Assembly: GCA_964588665.1 (NCBI GenBank)
Contig: CAZPQQ010000041.1
Location: 1-28,484 of the forward strand
Origin: UBA2160 sp964588665
GTDB taxonomy: Bacteria; Chloroflexota; Dehalococcoidia; Lucifugimonadales; UBA1123
DNA: 28,484 nt
Direction: 5' to 3'
The notes beneath the pieces are model-generated. The model was not told the origin of the DNA and made no database searches. It saw nothing but the letters and a program-made list of their open reading frames with translations. Positions 16,479 to 24,110 of this stretch are shown here, piece by piece; position 1 is the first letter of the stretch; every line of letters begins with the position of its first letter. Made by a program: the position numbers and the translations under genes.

Positions 16479-17373
16479 ATGGTGGACTGGCACGGATCGT
16501 TCGCTGTTATCGTCACGCCGTTCAAAGAGAATGGCGACATCGACGAGAACGGCTATCGGCAGGTTGTGGACTACGTGATCGAGTCCGGCTGCCGAGGCGT
16601 CATCTCCGCGGGAAGCACCGGCGAGTTCTTTCTGATGACCAACGACGAGCGCAAAGAGGTGTTCTCGATCGCCGTCGACCAGGCGGATGGACGCGTGCCG
16701 ATACTCGCCGGCACGTCCGCGATCCGCACTGAAGACGTCGTCGACCTCACACGACACGCGGGCGACATCGGGTGCGCGGGGACCATGTTGCTGCCGCCCA
16801 TCTACATCGGCGTGGACGATCGAGAGGTCGTCGAGTTCTACACCCGCGTCGCCGAGGAGGGCGGGTTGCCCATCATGCTCTACAACAGCCCGCTGGCCGT
16901 CAGGAAGTTTCTGACGCCCCAGATCGTCGAGCAGCTCATGGGCCTCGACAACGTCGTCGCGATCAAGGACAGCTCGCTGGACATCAGGCAGGTCGCGGCG
17001 CTGGTCAGATTCTGCGGCGAAGACATCACGGTGTTCGNNNNNNNNNNTCATACTGCCCGGCCTCGCGGTCGGCGCGGTCGGAGCCGTTGCGATGCTCCCG
17101 CAAGTTGTGGGCAAGCTGGCGGTCGACCTCTACGAAACCGCGGCCCGAGGCGACACGGAGCAAGCCCGCGAGGTGCACAAGAAGATGCTCAGGGTCTACG
17201 ATGTGTTCAACGTCGGCAGCGGCTATATCGCGATGAAGGAGTCGATGAACATGCTCGGACAGCCCGGCGGTCACTCGCGGCCACCGATGCTGCCGTTCAC
17301 CGACGATCAGCGCGCCGAACTCCGCTCGATCTTCGAGGACGTTGGCCTGCTGCAGCCGGTCGGGATTTCGTAG
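16479..17373 (+). CDS. DapA-superfamily aldolase/lyase, interrupted by an assembly gap
   Basis: Class I Schiff-base aldolase of the dihydrodipicolinate synthase/N-acetylneuraminate lyase superfamily. Seen: VIVTPFKENGDID near the start, GSTGEFF at 45-51 (the pyruvate carboxylate-binding loop), IMLYNSP with Tyr135, and VVAIKDSS with Schiff-base Lys163. After 10 N at 17038-17047 the barrel resumes in another frame as ILPGLAVGAVGAV and runs to the stop at 17373. The true gap must be a multiple of three, so 10 is filler; roughly 15 bases would fit the family. GGAGG eight bases before ATG supports the start. There is no lysine-pathway neighbour, so a keto-acid sugar aldolase or lyase role is as likely as DapA itself. 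Confidence 0.85.
17038..17047. other. assembly gap (10 N)
   Basis: Ten N inside the aldolase gene. The flanking frames differ by one, so the real length is not 10. Confidence 0.99.
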
Positions 17374-17442
17374 ATCGCCTGGAGTGGCTGCCCGAGCAGC
17401 GCTGTATGCCCGTACAGCAGCCGTGACAAGAGCTAGCCATCC

Positions 17443-17580
17443 GTAGGGGAGGGTTTGAAACCCTCCCGACACGCTTCACGCAATACATCGCATGGCATTA
17501 CAATTATTACAGGCGATGTCGCCTGCGTGTTAACTACTTCATAAGCATAATACTCGGGCGGGTTTGAAACCCGCCCCTAC
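17443..17580. repeat. 138-bp MITE-like element with palindromic terminal inverted repeats
   Basis: The left end begins GTAGGGG and holds the palindrome GGGAGGGTTT-g-AAACCCTCCC (17447-17467). The right end holds GGGCGGGTTT-g-AAACCCGCCC (17556-17576) and closes with CCCCTAC. Read inward, the two ends match over about 28 bases with four differences, three of them placed so as to keep each palindrome. The middle is AT-richer and has its own hairpin CAGGCGA-tg-TCGCCTG (17510-17525). No ORF is inside and no clear target duplication is seen. It separates the aldolase gene from the next operon. It could be a mobile miniature element or a REP-like pair able to act as a transcription stop. Confidence 0.65.
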
Positions 17581-17621
17581 CCCAGACGAATTGGGTACGG
17601 AATTGAAGCAGAGATGTACGG

Positions 17622-18188
17622 ATGCCGACGACGCCCATCGAAACGCTTGAGGTGAACAACCGTCGAGAGTGGCGAAAATGGTTGAACGACCACCACGACT
17701 CGATGCCCGAGATCTGGCTCGTGTTCCACAAGCGTCACACCGGCATCGAAGCCATGAGCTACGACGACGCCGTCGAGGAAGCGCTCTGCTTCGGGTGGAT
17801 CGACAGCATCGTGAGGCGTCTGGACGACGCTCTGTACGCGCGGAAGTTCACGCCGCGAAAGGCGGACAGCAAGTGGTCGACCGTTAACCGTCGGCGATAT
17901 GCGGACCTTGAATCGCGAGGGTTGCTGGCGGCCCCTGGCGTGAACCGAGCTCCCACGAGTCGGAGCGGCGATGCTCCGAAGCCGTCCGTCTTCGAGTTGC
18001 CGCCGTACATCGAGGAGACGCTCAAAACCGATCTTAGCACCTGGCGGTTCTTCGAGCAGTTGGCGCCGTCGTATCGGCGAGCGTACATCGGTTGGATCGA
18101 CTCCGCCAAACGGCAAGAGACGAAGGAGAAACGTCTTCGCGAAGCGCTTGGCCTGTTGGCGGCGGGCAAAAAGCTGGGCCTGAAGTGA
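17622..18188 (+). CDS. YdeI/OmdA-like family protein
   Basis: 188 residues of the YdeI/OmpD-associated (bacteriocin-protection) family. Seen: FHKRHTG near 36-42, ALCFGWIDSI, RKFTPRKADSKWSTVN in the centre, and at the C terminus the FEQLAPSYRRAYIGWIDSAK segment followed by ETKEKRLREAL and AGKK, all characteristic of the family. The molecular function is not established; members have been linked to tolerance of cationic peptides and stress. No signal peptide or membrane segment is seen, so it is probably cytosolic. No strong Shine-Dalgarno is present before the ATG. It begins the plus-strand gene cluster running to 22403 and stands 52 bases before the first methyltransferase. Confidence 0.82.
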   Translation: MPTTPIETLEVNNRREWRKWLNDHHDSMPEIWLVFHKRHTGIEAMSYDDAVEEALCFGWIDSIVRRLDDALYARKFTPRKADSKWSTVNRRRYADLESRGLLAAPGVNRAPTSRSGDAPKPSVFELPPYIEETLKTDLSTWRFFEQLAPSYRRAYIGWIDSAKRQETKEKRLREALGLLAAGKKLGLK

Positions 18189-18240
18189 TGACGTTGGCGG
18201 GCTGGTGAACGAGCCGTACAGTACAAGGAGCCTGGTCAGG

Positions 18241-19125
18241 ATGAATACGCTATCGAACTGGGAACAACAGCTCGTGGGAAGATACCTGGAGCGCAGCCTG
18301 GACGAGACGTTTCCCGAACTTAGGCAATACCTGAGCCCCGGCGCCAGTGTTCTCGACGTCGGCTGCGGTCCCGGTTCTATCACCCTGGGTGTTGCGGAGG
18401 CGGTGAGTCCGGGTAAGGTCGTTGGCGTCGAACCGGCTGGCGGCCGAGTCAGCATTGGAACAGTTTCGGCCGAAAAGCGGAACATACGAAACGTCACCTT
18501 TGTGGAGGGCGACGCTCACAGGCTTGATTTCCCCGACGACTCATTCGATGTCGTTTACTCCCACACGGTCCTGCACTGTCTTATCGATCCCGTAGGCGCA
18601 TTGCGCGAACAGATGCGGGTCGTCAAAAGCGGCGGTTGGGTCATCGCGGCTGGTGTTCGCGACTGGGGTTTCACGCCGAGATATCCCGCGTGTCCGACGC
18701 TCGACAAGGTATTCGAAGCTCACGTGCGTTACCACGAGAATCTACAGAAGCGTTACCAGTCGGGCGAGCGCGTCCCGGGTAGTGAGGAACGAAAAGTCAC
18801 AGACATCCACTTTTTGGATCTGTACGCCGGAAGAAAGTGCAAAGAACTCTTTGAAACCGCGGGTTTGACGGACGTGGATGTCCGGTTGGAGGCCGAAATG
18901 ATCGAATCGACTGTTGCCGATCCCGTCAGGGTTTCGACCATGTTCTTGCTCCCGCCACCGGGCGAGACCGATGATCCTTTGGCCGATGTGTACCGTGACA
19001 TCTATGCTGAAGGTTATCTCGATGAGAGCACAGTCGATCAAGCCCGTGAAGAAGTGATTGCCTGGTCCAACCACCCGTACGCATTCATCGGTCCGATGAT
19101 GATGTTTGCCGCTGGGAAAGCTTAG
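18241..19125 (+). CDS. class I SAM-dependent methyltransferase, copy 1
   Basis: 294-residue UbiE-like methyltransferase. Motif I is VLDVGCGPG at 37-45, the acidic strand ends VVGVEPA, and DFPDDSFDVVYSHTVLH and LREQMRVVKSGGWVIAAG are motifs II-III of the SAM fold. After the SAM domain the family-unusual second part (from VRDWGF) includes DLYAGRKCKELFETAGL and a hydrophobic C terminus. The start at 18241 is chosen because the next gene, a paralog of identical length, aligns from there; AAGGAG lies some 12 bases upstream. In-frame sequence upstream to 18205 is possible. The acceptor is unknown: quinones, small molecules or lipids are typical of UbiE-like enzymes. Confidence 0.85.
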   Translation: MNTLSNWEQQLVGRYLERSLDETFPELRQYLSPGASVLDVGCGPGSITLGVAEAVSPGKVVGVEPAGGRVSIGTVSAEKRNIRNVTFVEGDAHRLDFPDDSFDVVYSHTVLHCLIDPVGALREQMRVVKSGGWVIAAGVRDWGFTPRYPACPTLDKVFEAHVRYHENLQKRYQSGERVPGSEERKVTDIHFLDLYAGRKCKELFETAGLTDVDVRLEAEMIESTVADPVRVSTMFLLPPPGETDDPLADVYRDIYAEGYLDESTVDQAREEVIAWSNHPYAFIGPMMMFAAGKA

Positions 19126-19162
19126 CCGGAGGCTCGGCTGGATCGAAAACCGAAAGGTGGAA

Positions 19163-20047
19163 ATGGCACAAAGAAATTCCCGCGAAAAGATGCTCGTAGA
19201 CTCGTACCTCGGTCGAACCTTGGAGAATGACGCTCCTGAGTTGATCCCGTTTCTGAAGCCAGGCATGAAAGTGCTCGATGTCGGGTGCGGCCCTGGAGCA
19301 ATTACCATGGGTGTCGCTGAGGTCGTCAACCCTGGTGAGGTTGTCGGGATCGAGCCGGCCGAGAACAGGGTGGACACCGGGAACGACATTGCCCGAGAGC
19401 GGGGCCTCGACAACGTCTCCTTCAAGGTCGGCGCCGCTCAGAAGCTCGATTTTCCGGACGACGAGTTCGACGTCGTTTACAGCAACACCGTGCTGCATCA
19501 CTGCATGGACCCGATTGGGGTGTTGCGGGAGCAACGACGTGTGGCCAAGCCCGGCGGGTTGGTAATCGCCGCTGGGGTGAGGGACTGGGGATTGACGCCC
19601 AAATACCCGGAGTGTCCTTCAGTCCAAAGATTGTATGAAAGCCATGTTCTCTACCATCAGAATTTGCTTGCGCGGTATCTGTCAGGTCGCCAGGTCCCGG
19701 GACGGAACGAACGACAACTCACCGAGCACCACTACATTGACTTGCACTCGGCCCGAAAATGCGCCGCGTGGTTTGCCGCCGCCGGTTTGTCCGATGTTGT
19801 CACGCAAGCCAGCGTGATGAAACTTGATCGTTCCAATTTCGGCGACGCCCAACTGTCGATCTTGTTTCATGTTCCGCCATCGGATGACCTAAGCGATCCA
19901 CTATGGGACGTGTACCGCGACGCAATTGACGGGGGGTTCATCGACGAGAACTTGATCGAAAAGGTGCGACACGAGATCGCGACATGGTTCGACACTCCCA
20001 ACGCGTTCCTGTGTCCATTCACGTTCTTGGCGGTCGGACGAGCATAG
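19163..20047 (+). CDS. class I SAM-dependent methyltransferase, copy 2 (tandem paralog)
   Basis: Also 294 residues and colinear with copy 1 throughout: VLDVGCGPG at 37-45, VVGIEPAENRVD, LDFPDDEFDVVYSNTVLHH, REQRRVAKPGGLVIAAGVRD, and then YHQNLLARYLSGRQVPG against YHENLQKRYQSGERVPG in copy 1. The ends match too (PNAFLCPFTFLAVGRA against PYAFIGPMMMFAAGKA). This is an old tandem duplication with no gaps visible by eye. The start is supported by AAGGTGG two bases upstream of the ATG context and by alignment to copy 1. It lies 37 bases after copy 1 and 25 before the DUF1786 gene, so all are probably co-transcribed. Divergent paralogs in tandem suggest two substrates or a heterodimer; neither is shown. 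Confidence 0.86.
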   Translation: MAQRNSREKMLVDSYLGRTLENDAPELIPFLKPGMKVLDVGCGPGAITMGVAEVVNPGEVVGIEPAENRVDTGNDIARERGLDNVSFKVGAAQKLDFPDDEFDVVYSNTVLHHCMDPIGVLREQRRVAKPGGLVIAAGVRDWGLTPKYPECPSVQRLYESHVLYHQNLLARYLSGRQVPGRNERQLTEHHYIDLHSARKCAAWFAAAGLSDVVTQASVMKLDRSNFGDAQLSILFHVPPSDDLSDPLWDVYRDAIDGGFIDENLIEKVRHEIATWFDTPNAFLCPFTFLAVGRA

Positions 20048-20072
20048 CGAGAACGGCATCAATGAGGGGATC

Positions 20073-21164
20073 ATGCGAATCCTAGCGCTGGACATCGGCA
20101 CCGGCACACAAGACATCCTGCTATTCGACTCGGAGCGGGCGATCGAGAACTGCGTCCAACTCATCGTGCCGGCCCCGACGGTGATCGCCGCTGACCGGAT
20201 TCGCGCGGCGACCGCAGCGCGCGAGTCGCTGGTAATTACGGGCACGAACATGGGAGGCGGGCCGGTGACGGGCGCGCTGCAGGCGCACGTCGAAGCGGGC
20301 CTGCCAGTCCACGCCCTGCCTGCCGCCGCGACGACGTTCGACGACGACCCCGAGATGGTTCGAGCCATGGGCGTGACCATCGTTTCGCCCGACGAGGCGT
20401 CATCGTTGAGCGGCGTCCGAGTCCAGCTCCGAGACCTGGACCTGGGCATGGTTCGTGCAGCATTGGAAGCGTTCGACGTACCGCCGTCGTGGGACGCGCT
20501 GGCCGTCGCCGTCTTCGACCACGGCGACGCGCCTCCGGGATACAGCGACCGCAAGTTCCGGTTCGACCACTTGCGCACGCAGTTGACTGAAAACTCACGC
20601 GACGTCTTCTCGATGGCGTATTTGGCCGAAGACGCGCCCGGGTACCTGACTCGGATGCAGTCCGTCATCGAGACGGCCGGGAACGAGACGCCGCTGCTGC
20701 TCATGGACACCGCCGAGGCGGCGGTGCTGGGCGGCCTCGAAGACCCTCACGTCGCGATGCAATCGTGCAAAGTGGTTGCGAACGTCGGGAACGAACATAC
20801 CCTGGCCTTTCATCTGCACGACACGACGATCCAAGGCATTTTCGAGCATCACACGCAGGTCCTGTCGCAGGCACGGCTGGAGGATTACCTGACCAGCTTG
20901 GTCGACGGCAGCATCGACAACGACGCCGTGTGGCAGGACATGGGTCACGGCGCCGTCGTCATCGAGGGGGGCGAGAGCCCGAGCTTCTTGAGCGTCACCG
21001 GCCCAATGCGCCGGATGCTGGAGGGGTCAATGCTCGAGCCGTACTTCGCCACACCGCACGGGACGATGATGCTGGCTGGGTCCTACGGCCTGATCCGAGG
21101 CTGGGCCGAACGCGAACCGTCGTGGCGCGAGGAGATACTCGACGCACTTCGCAGCGGCGGCTAA
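20073..21164 (+). CDS. DUF1786 family protein (actin-ATPase-like fold suspected)
   Basis: 363 residues. The opening ILALDIGTGTQDILLFD is the hallmark of DUF1786 (PF08735), annotated in databases as pyruvate formate-lyase activating enzyme-like, though no radical-SAM CxxxCxxC motif is present. The DIGTGTQD loop and a later VVANVGNEHTLAFHL look like phosphate-1 and phosphate-2 loops of ASKHA kinases, which suggests ATP binding; that is inference. The end GTMMLAGSYGLIRGW could be the adenosine segment. GAGGGG three bases before ATG supports the start. It lies between the second methyltransferase and a DAO-type oxidoreductase with short gaps. No substrate is known. Confidence 0.78.
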   Translation: MRILALDIGTGTQDILLFDSERAIENCVQLIVPAPTVIAADRIRAATAARESLVITGTNMGGGPVTGALQAHVEAGLPVHALPAAATTFDDDPEMVRAMGVTIVSPDEASSLSGVRVQLRDLDLGMVRAALEAFDVPPSWDALAVAVFDHGDAPPGYSDRKFRFDHLRTQLTENSRDVFSMAYLAEDAPGYLTRMQSVIETAGNETPLLLMDTAEAAVLGGLEDPHVAMQSCKVVANVGNEHTLAFHLHDTTIQGIFEHHTQVLSQARLEDYLTSLVDGSIDNDAVWQDMGHGAVVIEGGESPSFLSVTGPMRRMLEGSMLEPYFATPHGTMMLAGSYGLIRGWAEREPSWREEILDALRSGG

Positions 21165-21200
21165 GCCGGCGAGATTGCGACCAATCACGAGAGGAACATC

Positions 21201-22403
21201 ATGCCAGACACTGCCTCAGTAGCAATCATCGGCGGAGGAATCGTCGGCGCCAGCATCGCTCACTACCTCGCCCAAATGGGTCAACGAGATGTGGTGCTGC
21301 TGGAGAAGGACACCATCGCCAGCGGGGCGACCGGCAGTTCCGGAGCGCTGGTTCGGATGCATTACACTAACCCGTGGGACACCGCACTCGCCCTCAAGAG
21401 CTTGGAGGTGTTCGACTCCTGGGGCGACCTCATCGGAGGCGACTCAGGATTCCGCAAGACCGGTTTCGTCGCCGTCGTCGACCGAGACAATGTCGGCAAG
21501 CTCCGCAACAACGTCGAGATGCAGCGAGCAGTGGGCGTCAATGCGCGCGTCATTTCATCCGAGGACCTCAAAGAGCTCCAGCCCTTCAGCAACGTAGACG
21601 ACCTCGGCGCCGCGGCCTATGAACCGGACAGCGGATACGCCGACGGCTACTCGGCGGCAACTTCCATGGCGCGACGGGCCCGAGAGCTCGGCGTCGAAAT
21701 TAGGCAGGGAGTCACCGTCAGCGGCATCCACCGCGAAGGCGACAGGGTCGTCGGGCTGCGCACGTCAGACGGGGACATCGACGCTCCCGTCGTGGTGCTG
21801 GCGGCGGGGGCTTGGTCCGCTGTGCTGGCATCGTCCGCGGGCATCGACCTTCCGGTCGGCGCTCAGCGGCTCACAGCGGGAGTGGTGGAGCGTCCCGAGG
21901 AGATCAAAGATTCGCACATGGTCTTCATCGACCACGCCGTCGGTCAGTACTTCAGGCCCGACGTGGGCGCTCTGACGTTGCTCGGGATCAGGCCAGGGCC
22001 GTCCGTCGACAGCCACGTGGACCCTGACTCTTACGACGGCGCCGTCGCACTGGAGTGGCAGGCGCGGGCGATGGCGCAACTGGCGCATCGCGTCCCCGCC
22101 ATGGCCGAAGCAGGGTGGCGCAGGTCGTGGGCGCAAGTCGACGGCTACACGTCGGACGGGCACATGGTGCTCGGCCAAACCGCGAACCTCGACGGCCTCT
22201 ATGTCGCTGCAGGCATGAGCGGCAGCGGATTCAAGACCGGCCCCGCCGTCGGAATGTGCATCGCGGAACTGATCCTGGAGGGCCAGAGCAGCACCGCGGA
22301 CATCGCTCCGTTCCGCCTGACCCGATTCGAAGAGAACGACCCGATCATCGGATCCGACGACTACGAGATCCCCGAGTTCGTCTTACCGAGCATGTCGCCT
22401 TAG
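21201..22403 (+). CDS. FAD-dependent oxidoreductase, DAO family (sarcosine oxidase beta-like)
   Basis: 400 residues of the D-amino-acid-oxidase (PF01266) superfamily. The FAD-binding dinucleotide motif is IIGGGIVGASIAHYLAQ at 9-25, the strand end VVLLEKD gives the ribose-binding acid, and ASGATGSSGALVR is the conserved segment after it. Later VVVLAAGAW and the C-terminal GLYVAAGMSGSGFKTGPAVG close the FAD domain. Members oxidise secondary amines and N-methyl amino acids such as sarcosine. Together with methyltransferases upstream, an N-methyl substrate is conceivable but unproved. GAGAGGAA precedes ATG. It ends the plus-strand cluster begun at 17622. Confidence 0.87.
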   Translation: MPDTASVAIIGGGIVGASIAHYLAQMGQRDVVLLEKDTIASGATGSSGALVRMHYTNPWDTALALKSLEVFDSWGDLIGGDSGFRKTGFVAVVDRDNVGKLRNNVEMQRAVGVNARVISSEDLKELQPFSNVDDLGAAAYEPDSGYADGYSAATSMARRARELGVEIRQGVTVSGIHREGDRVVGLRTSDGDIDAPVVVLAAGAWSAVLASSAGIDLPVGAQRLTAGVVERPEEIKDSHMVFIDHAVGQYFRPDVGALTLLGIRPGPSVDSHVDPDSYDGAVALEWQARAMAQLAHRVPAMAEAGWRRSWAQVDGYTSDGHMVLGQTANLDGLYVAAGMSGSGFKTGPAVGMCIAELILEGQSSTADIAPFRLTRFEENDPIIGSDDYEIPEFVLPSMSP

Positions 22404-22674
22404 CCGAATCCTACAGTCAATTGAATTCGGTTGCCGTGTTCCCGACCGTCGCGTTCCGATGCCGGGTCGACACATTCACATCATCCGACGACGGCCCTCT
22501 TGGACAGATGGTCCGGCCCGCCGACACACACGCACACGCTTTGGCGCGGATGATCCGCTCGCCTAAACCGCTTCTGCATTCCTCCTCTTCCGTGAATTAC
22601 TTGCTGCCGAAAAGGTGAGATGCTAAAAGTTAAGACACAGTTCCATCGATAATTCAGGAGGCAGAGTTACAGAT
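22404..22674 (+). other. gap before the YCII-like gene
   Basis: About 270 bases with no ORF of merit. GATAAT at 22648-22653 may be a -10 for the next gene, but no -35 fits. AGGAGG occurs 13 bases before the ATG at 22675. Confidence 0.35.
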
Positions 22675-23011
22675 ATGAAAAAGTTTGTCGTAATCTATCG
22701 TGCTCCTACGTCGGCATTTGACGCCATGAAAGACGCCACTCCCGAAGACATGCAGGCAGGCAGGCATGCAGGATTGGATGGCATGGGCGGCACGTTGCGG
22801 GGACAGCCTCGTAGACATGGGGTCGCCCCTTGGCTCCGGCCAAACACTGACCAAGTCAGGCAGTGCTCCGAACGACGGAGTCGCCGGATACTCGATCCTG
22901 CAGGCGGAAGACATGGACGGGGCCAAGGGACTGCTCGACGGGCATCCCCATCTCAATTGGGCACCCGGCTGCGAAATCGATGTTCACGAATGTCTGTCAA
23001 TGGAGATGTGA
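22675..23011 (+). pseudogene. YCII/DGPF-like protein, frameshifted by a CAGG repeat
   Basis: The reading starts MKKFVVIYRAPTSAFDAMKD at 22675 and goes to DMQAG; three CAGG units at 22753-22764 then throw it out of frame. Removing one four-base unit joins it to MQDWMAWAARCGDSLVDMG, GYSILQAEDMDGAKGLLDGH and HLNWAPGCEIDVHECLSMEM, giving 110 residues, a normal length for the YCII-related (PF03795-type) family. These small proteins are alpha-beta ferredoxin-like dimers, often near sigma factors; activity is mostly unknown. The slip could be real (slipped-strand duplication) or a read error. The downstream half could be translated on its own from an ATG at 22766. Confidence 0.7.
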
Positions 23012-23918
23012 TTGCCGGATCGAATCCCGTCAACTCATGATGACGGGTTGCATCTTTGAATTGTCCTTGTCCTGCAGCCACCGGGAATAGGGCGATTCCG
23101 CCGACGTCTTACTTCGCGGGGTGGGTGACCTTGCGTCCAATCCCAATTCTTCATATCGCCTGACGACATGGAGCGGGAGCGCTGTGCGTTACAGCGGCAG
23201 GACTCCTCAATCTGGCGCCACAAACATCGCAATACGCGGCTCGCTCGTGGTTGGATTTCCCACACGTCGAGCATCGCACCGAGTCCTACCACCTTCCGAA
23301 GAATGGCGCGCGGGTAGCAACGCGCCGGAAAGTCGTCAAATCGGTGGACGTACCGATCGCCGCGGCGGTTTGCTTCGTTAGATTTCAGATTTGGACGCTC
23401 GCAGAGGCTTGGTTTAGACTCGTCCGGACCACCGGACTGCTGCCGCCCGACCGGCCAACTGGCTGGAGGCGCCACGAATCAGCGAGCCAACGAGTGCATG
23501 CTCGGAGGAACGAATCCGCAGAAAGCGCCTTGCCAGAAAGTGGCCGCCTAAAACGGCCACGCTCCAGCTTCGGGCCAGCGGTGACTTTCGCCTTGTTACG
23601 AGCAAGCCTCTTGGTTGCCTTACTCCCATCACATCACTGGTTCCGACTCGATCTATGACAGTGAGACAACGCCGATCAAAGCGAGAGAGACCCCGAGCCA
23701 GATGGGCATCCGAAACGACCCGAGCCACGCAGGTGATGCCAAAGGCAACCAACAAAGTAGCGCGACGCAGTTGTGTGCCTGAGACTGGATCTCTCCAGTT
23801 CTGCGACCGAACTATGAGGCGTTGAGCGGTTGTTACGTTATCGCTGCTGATGAAAGGCTTTGAGAGCTACTGATCGAGTACCGAGCTTGCGCAACGGGTC
23901 GATGAAGACGGGCCAGTA
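23012..23918. other. gene-poor stretch with fragments
   Basis: No full-length gene is seen. It holds a small zinc-ribbon frame (23151-23279, minus) and a hydrophobic minus-strand frame ending at 23653 (NCVALLCWLPLASPAWLG... SLALIGVVSLS) that looks like one or two membrane segments without a start codon. The other frames are shadows. Confidence 0.45.
23151..23279 (-). CDS. small zinc-ribbon protein or remnant (42 residues)
   Basis: From a GTG at 23279 the frame reads RCSTCGKSNHERAAYC then DVCGARLRSPAA and stops at 23151. Two knuckles (CSTC and CDVC, 11 residues between) match a zinc-ribbon of the kind that opens many bacterial membrane or regulatory proteins. AAGGTGG lies nine bases before the GTG. 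The rest of a normal protein is missing, so it may be the head of a decayed gene; a membrane-like frame upstream (stop at 23653) is on the same strand but not joined. Zinc binding is inferred from the motif only. Confidence 0.35.
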   Translation of the reverse strand: MRCSTCGKSNHERAAYCDVCGARLRSPAAVTHSAPAPCRQAI

Positions 23919-24110
23919 TCAATCGTCGTCCCAGTCGAACCAAACTCCCCCGGCAGTCTTCGGTCCTCTGAGAAAATCTTTCAATACCTGCCGTGCTTCG
24001 GCGCGGTTCGCTCCCAACCAGATAGGGCGCATAGCGGTAGCCACGGCCTCATAGTTGACCGGATCTTCCGCGAGAAGAGCCTCGATCACGTTCGTCTTCG
24101 CACTGTTCAT
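23919..24110 (-). CDS. 63-residue protein with WFDWDDD tail, coupled to an isoprenoid-synthase-like gene
   Basis: Short protein MNSAKTNVIEALLAEDPVN... to ...PKTAGGVWFDWDDD. Translation is well supported: AAGGAGG stands six bases before the ATG, and the ATG overlaps the upstream stop as ATGA (24110-24107). The first 50 residues look helical (ANRAEARQVLKDFLRG); the tail is GG followed by an aromatic and acidic motif. No signal peptide, Cys or membrane segment. I do not recognise a family. The leader-like helix, Gly-Gly and a compact odd tail recall a ribosomally made precursor peptide, and the coupled enzyme has an isoprenoid-synthase look, so a modified peptide is possible. It may equally be a small subunit or regulator of that enzyme. 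Confidence 0.7.
   Translation of the reverse strand: MNSAKTNVIEALLAEDPVNYEAVATAMRPIWLGANRAEARQVLKDFLRGPKTAGGVWFDWDDD

Noticed and set aside
17401..17418. Hairpin GCTGTA-tgcccg-TACAGC after the aldolase gene as a terminator
   Set aside because: Only six pairs and no T-run.
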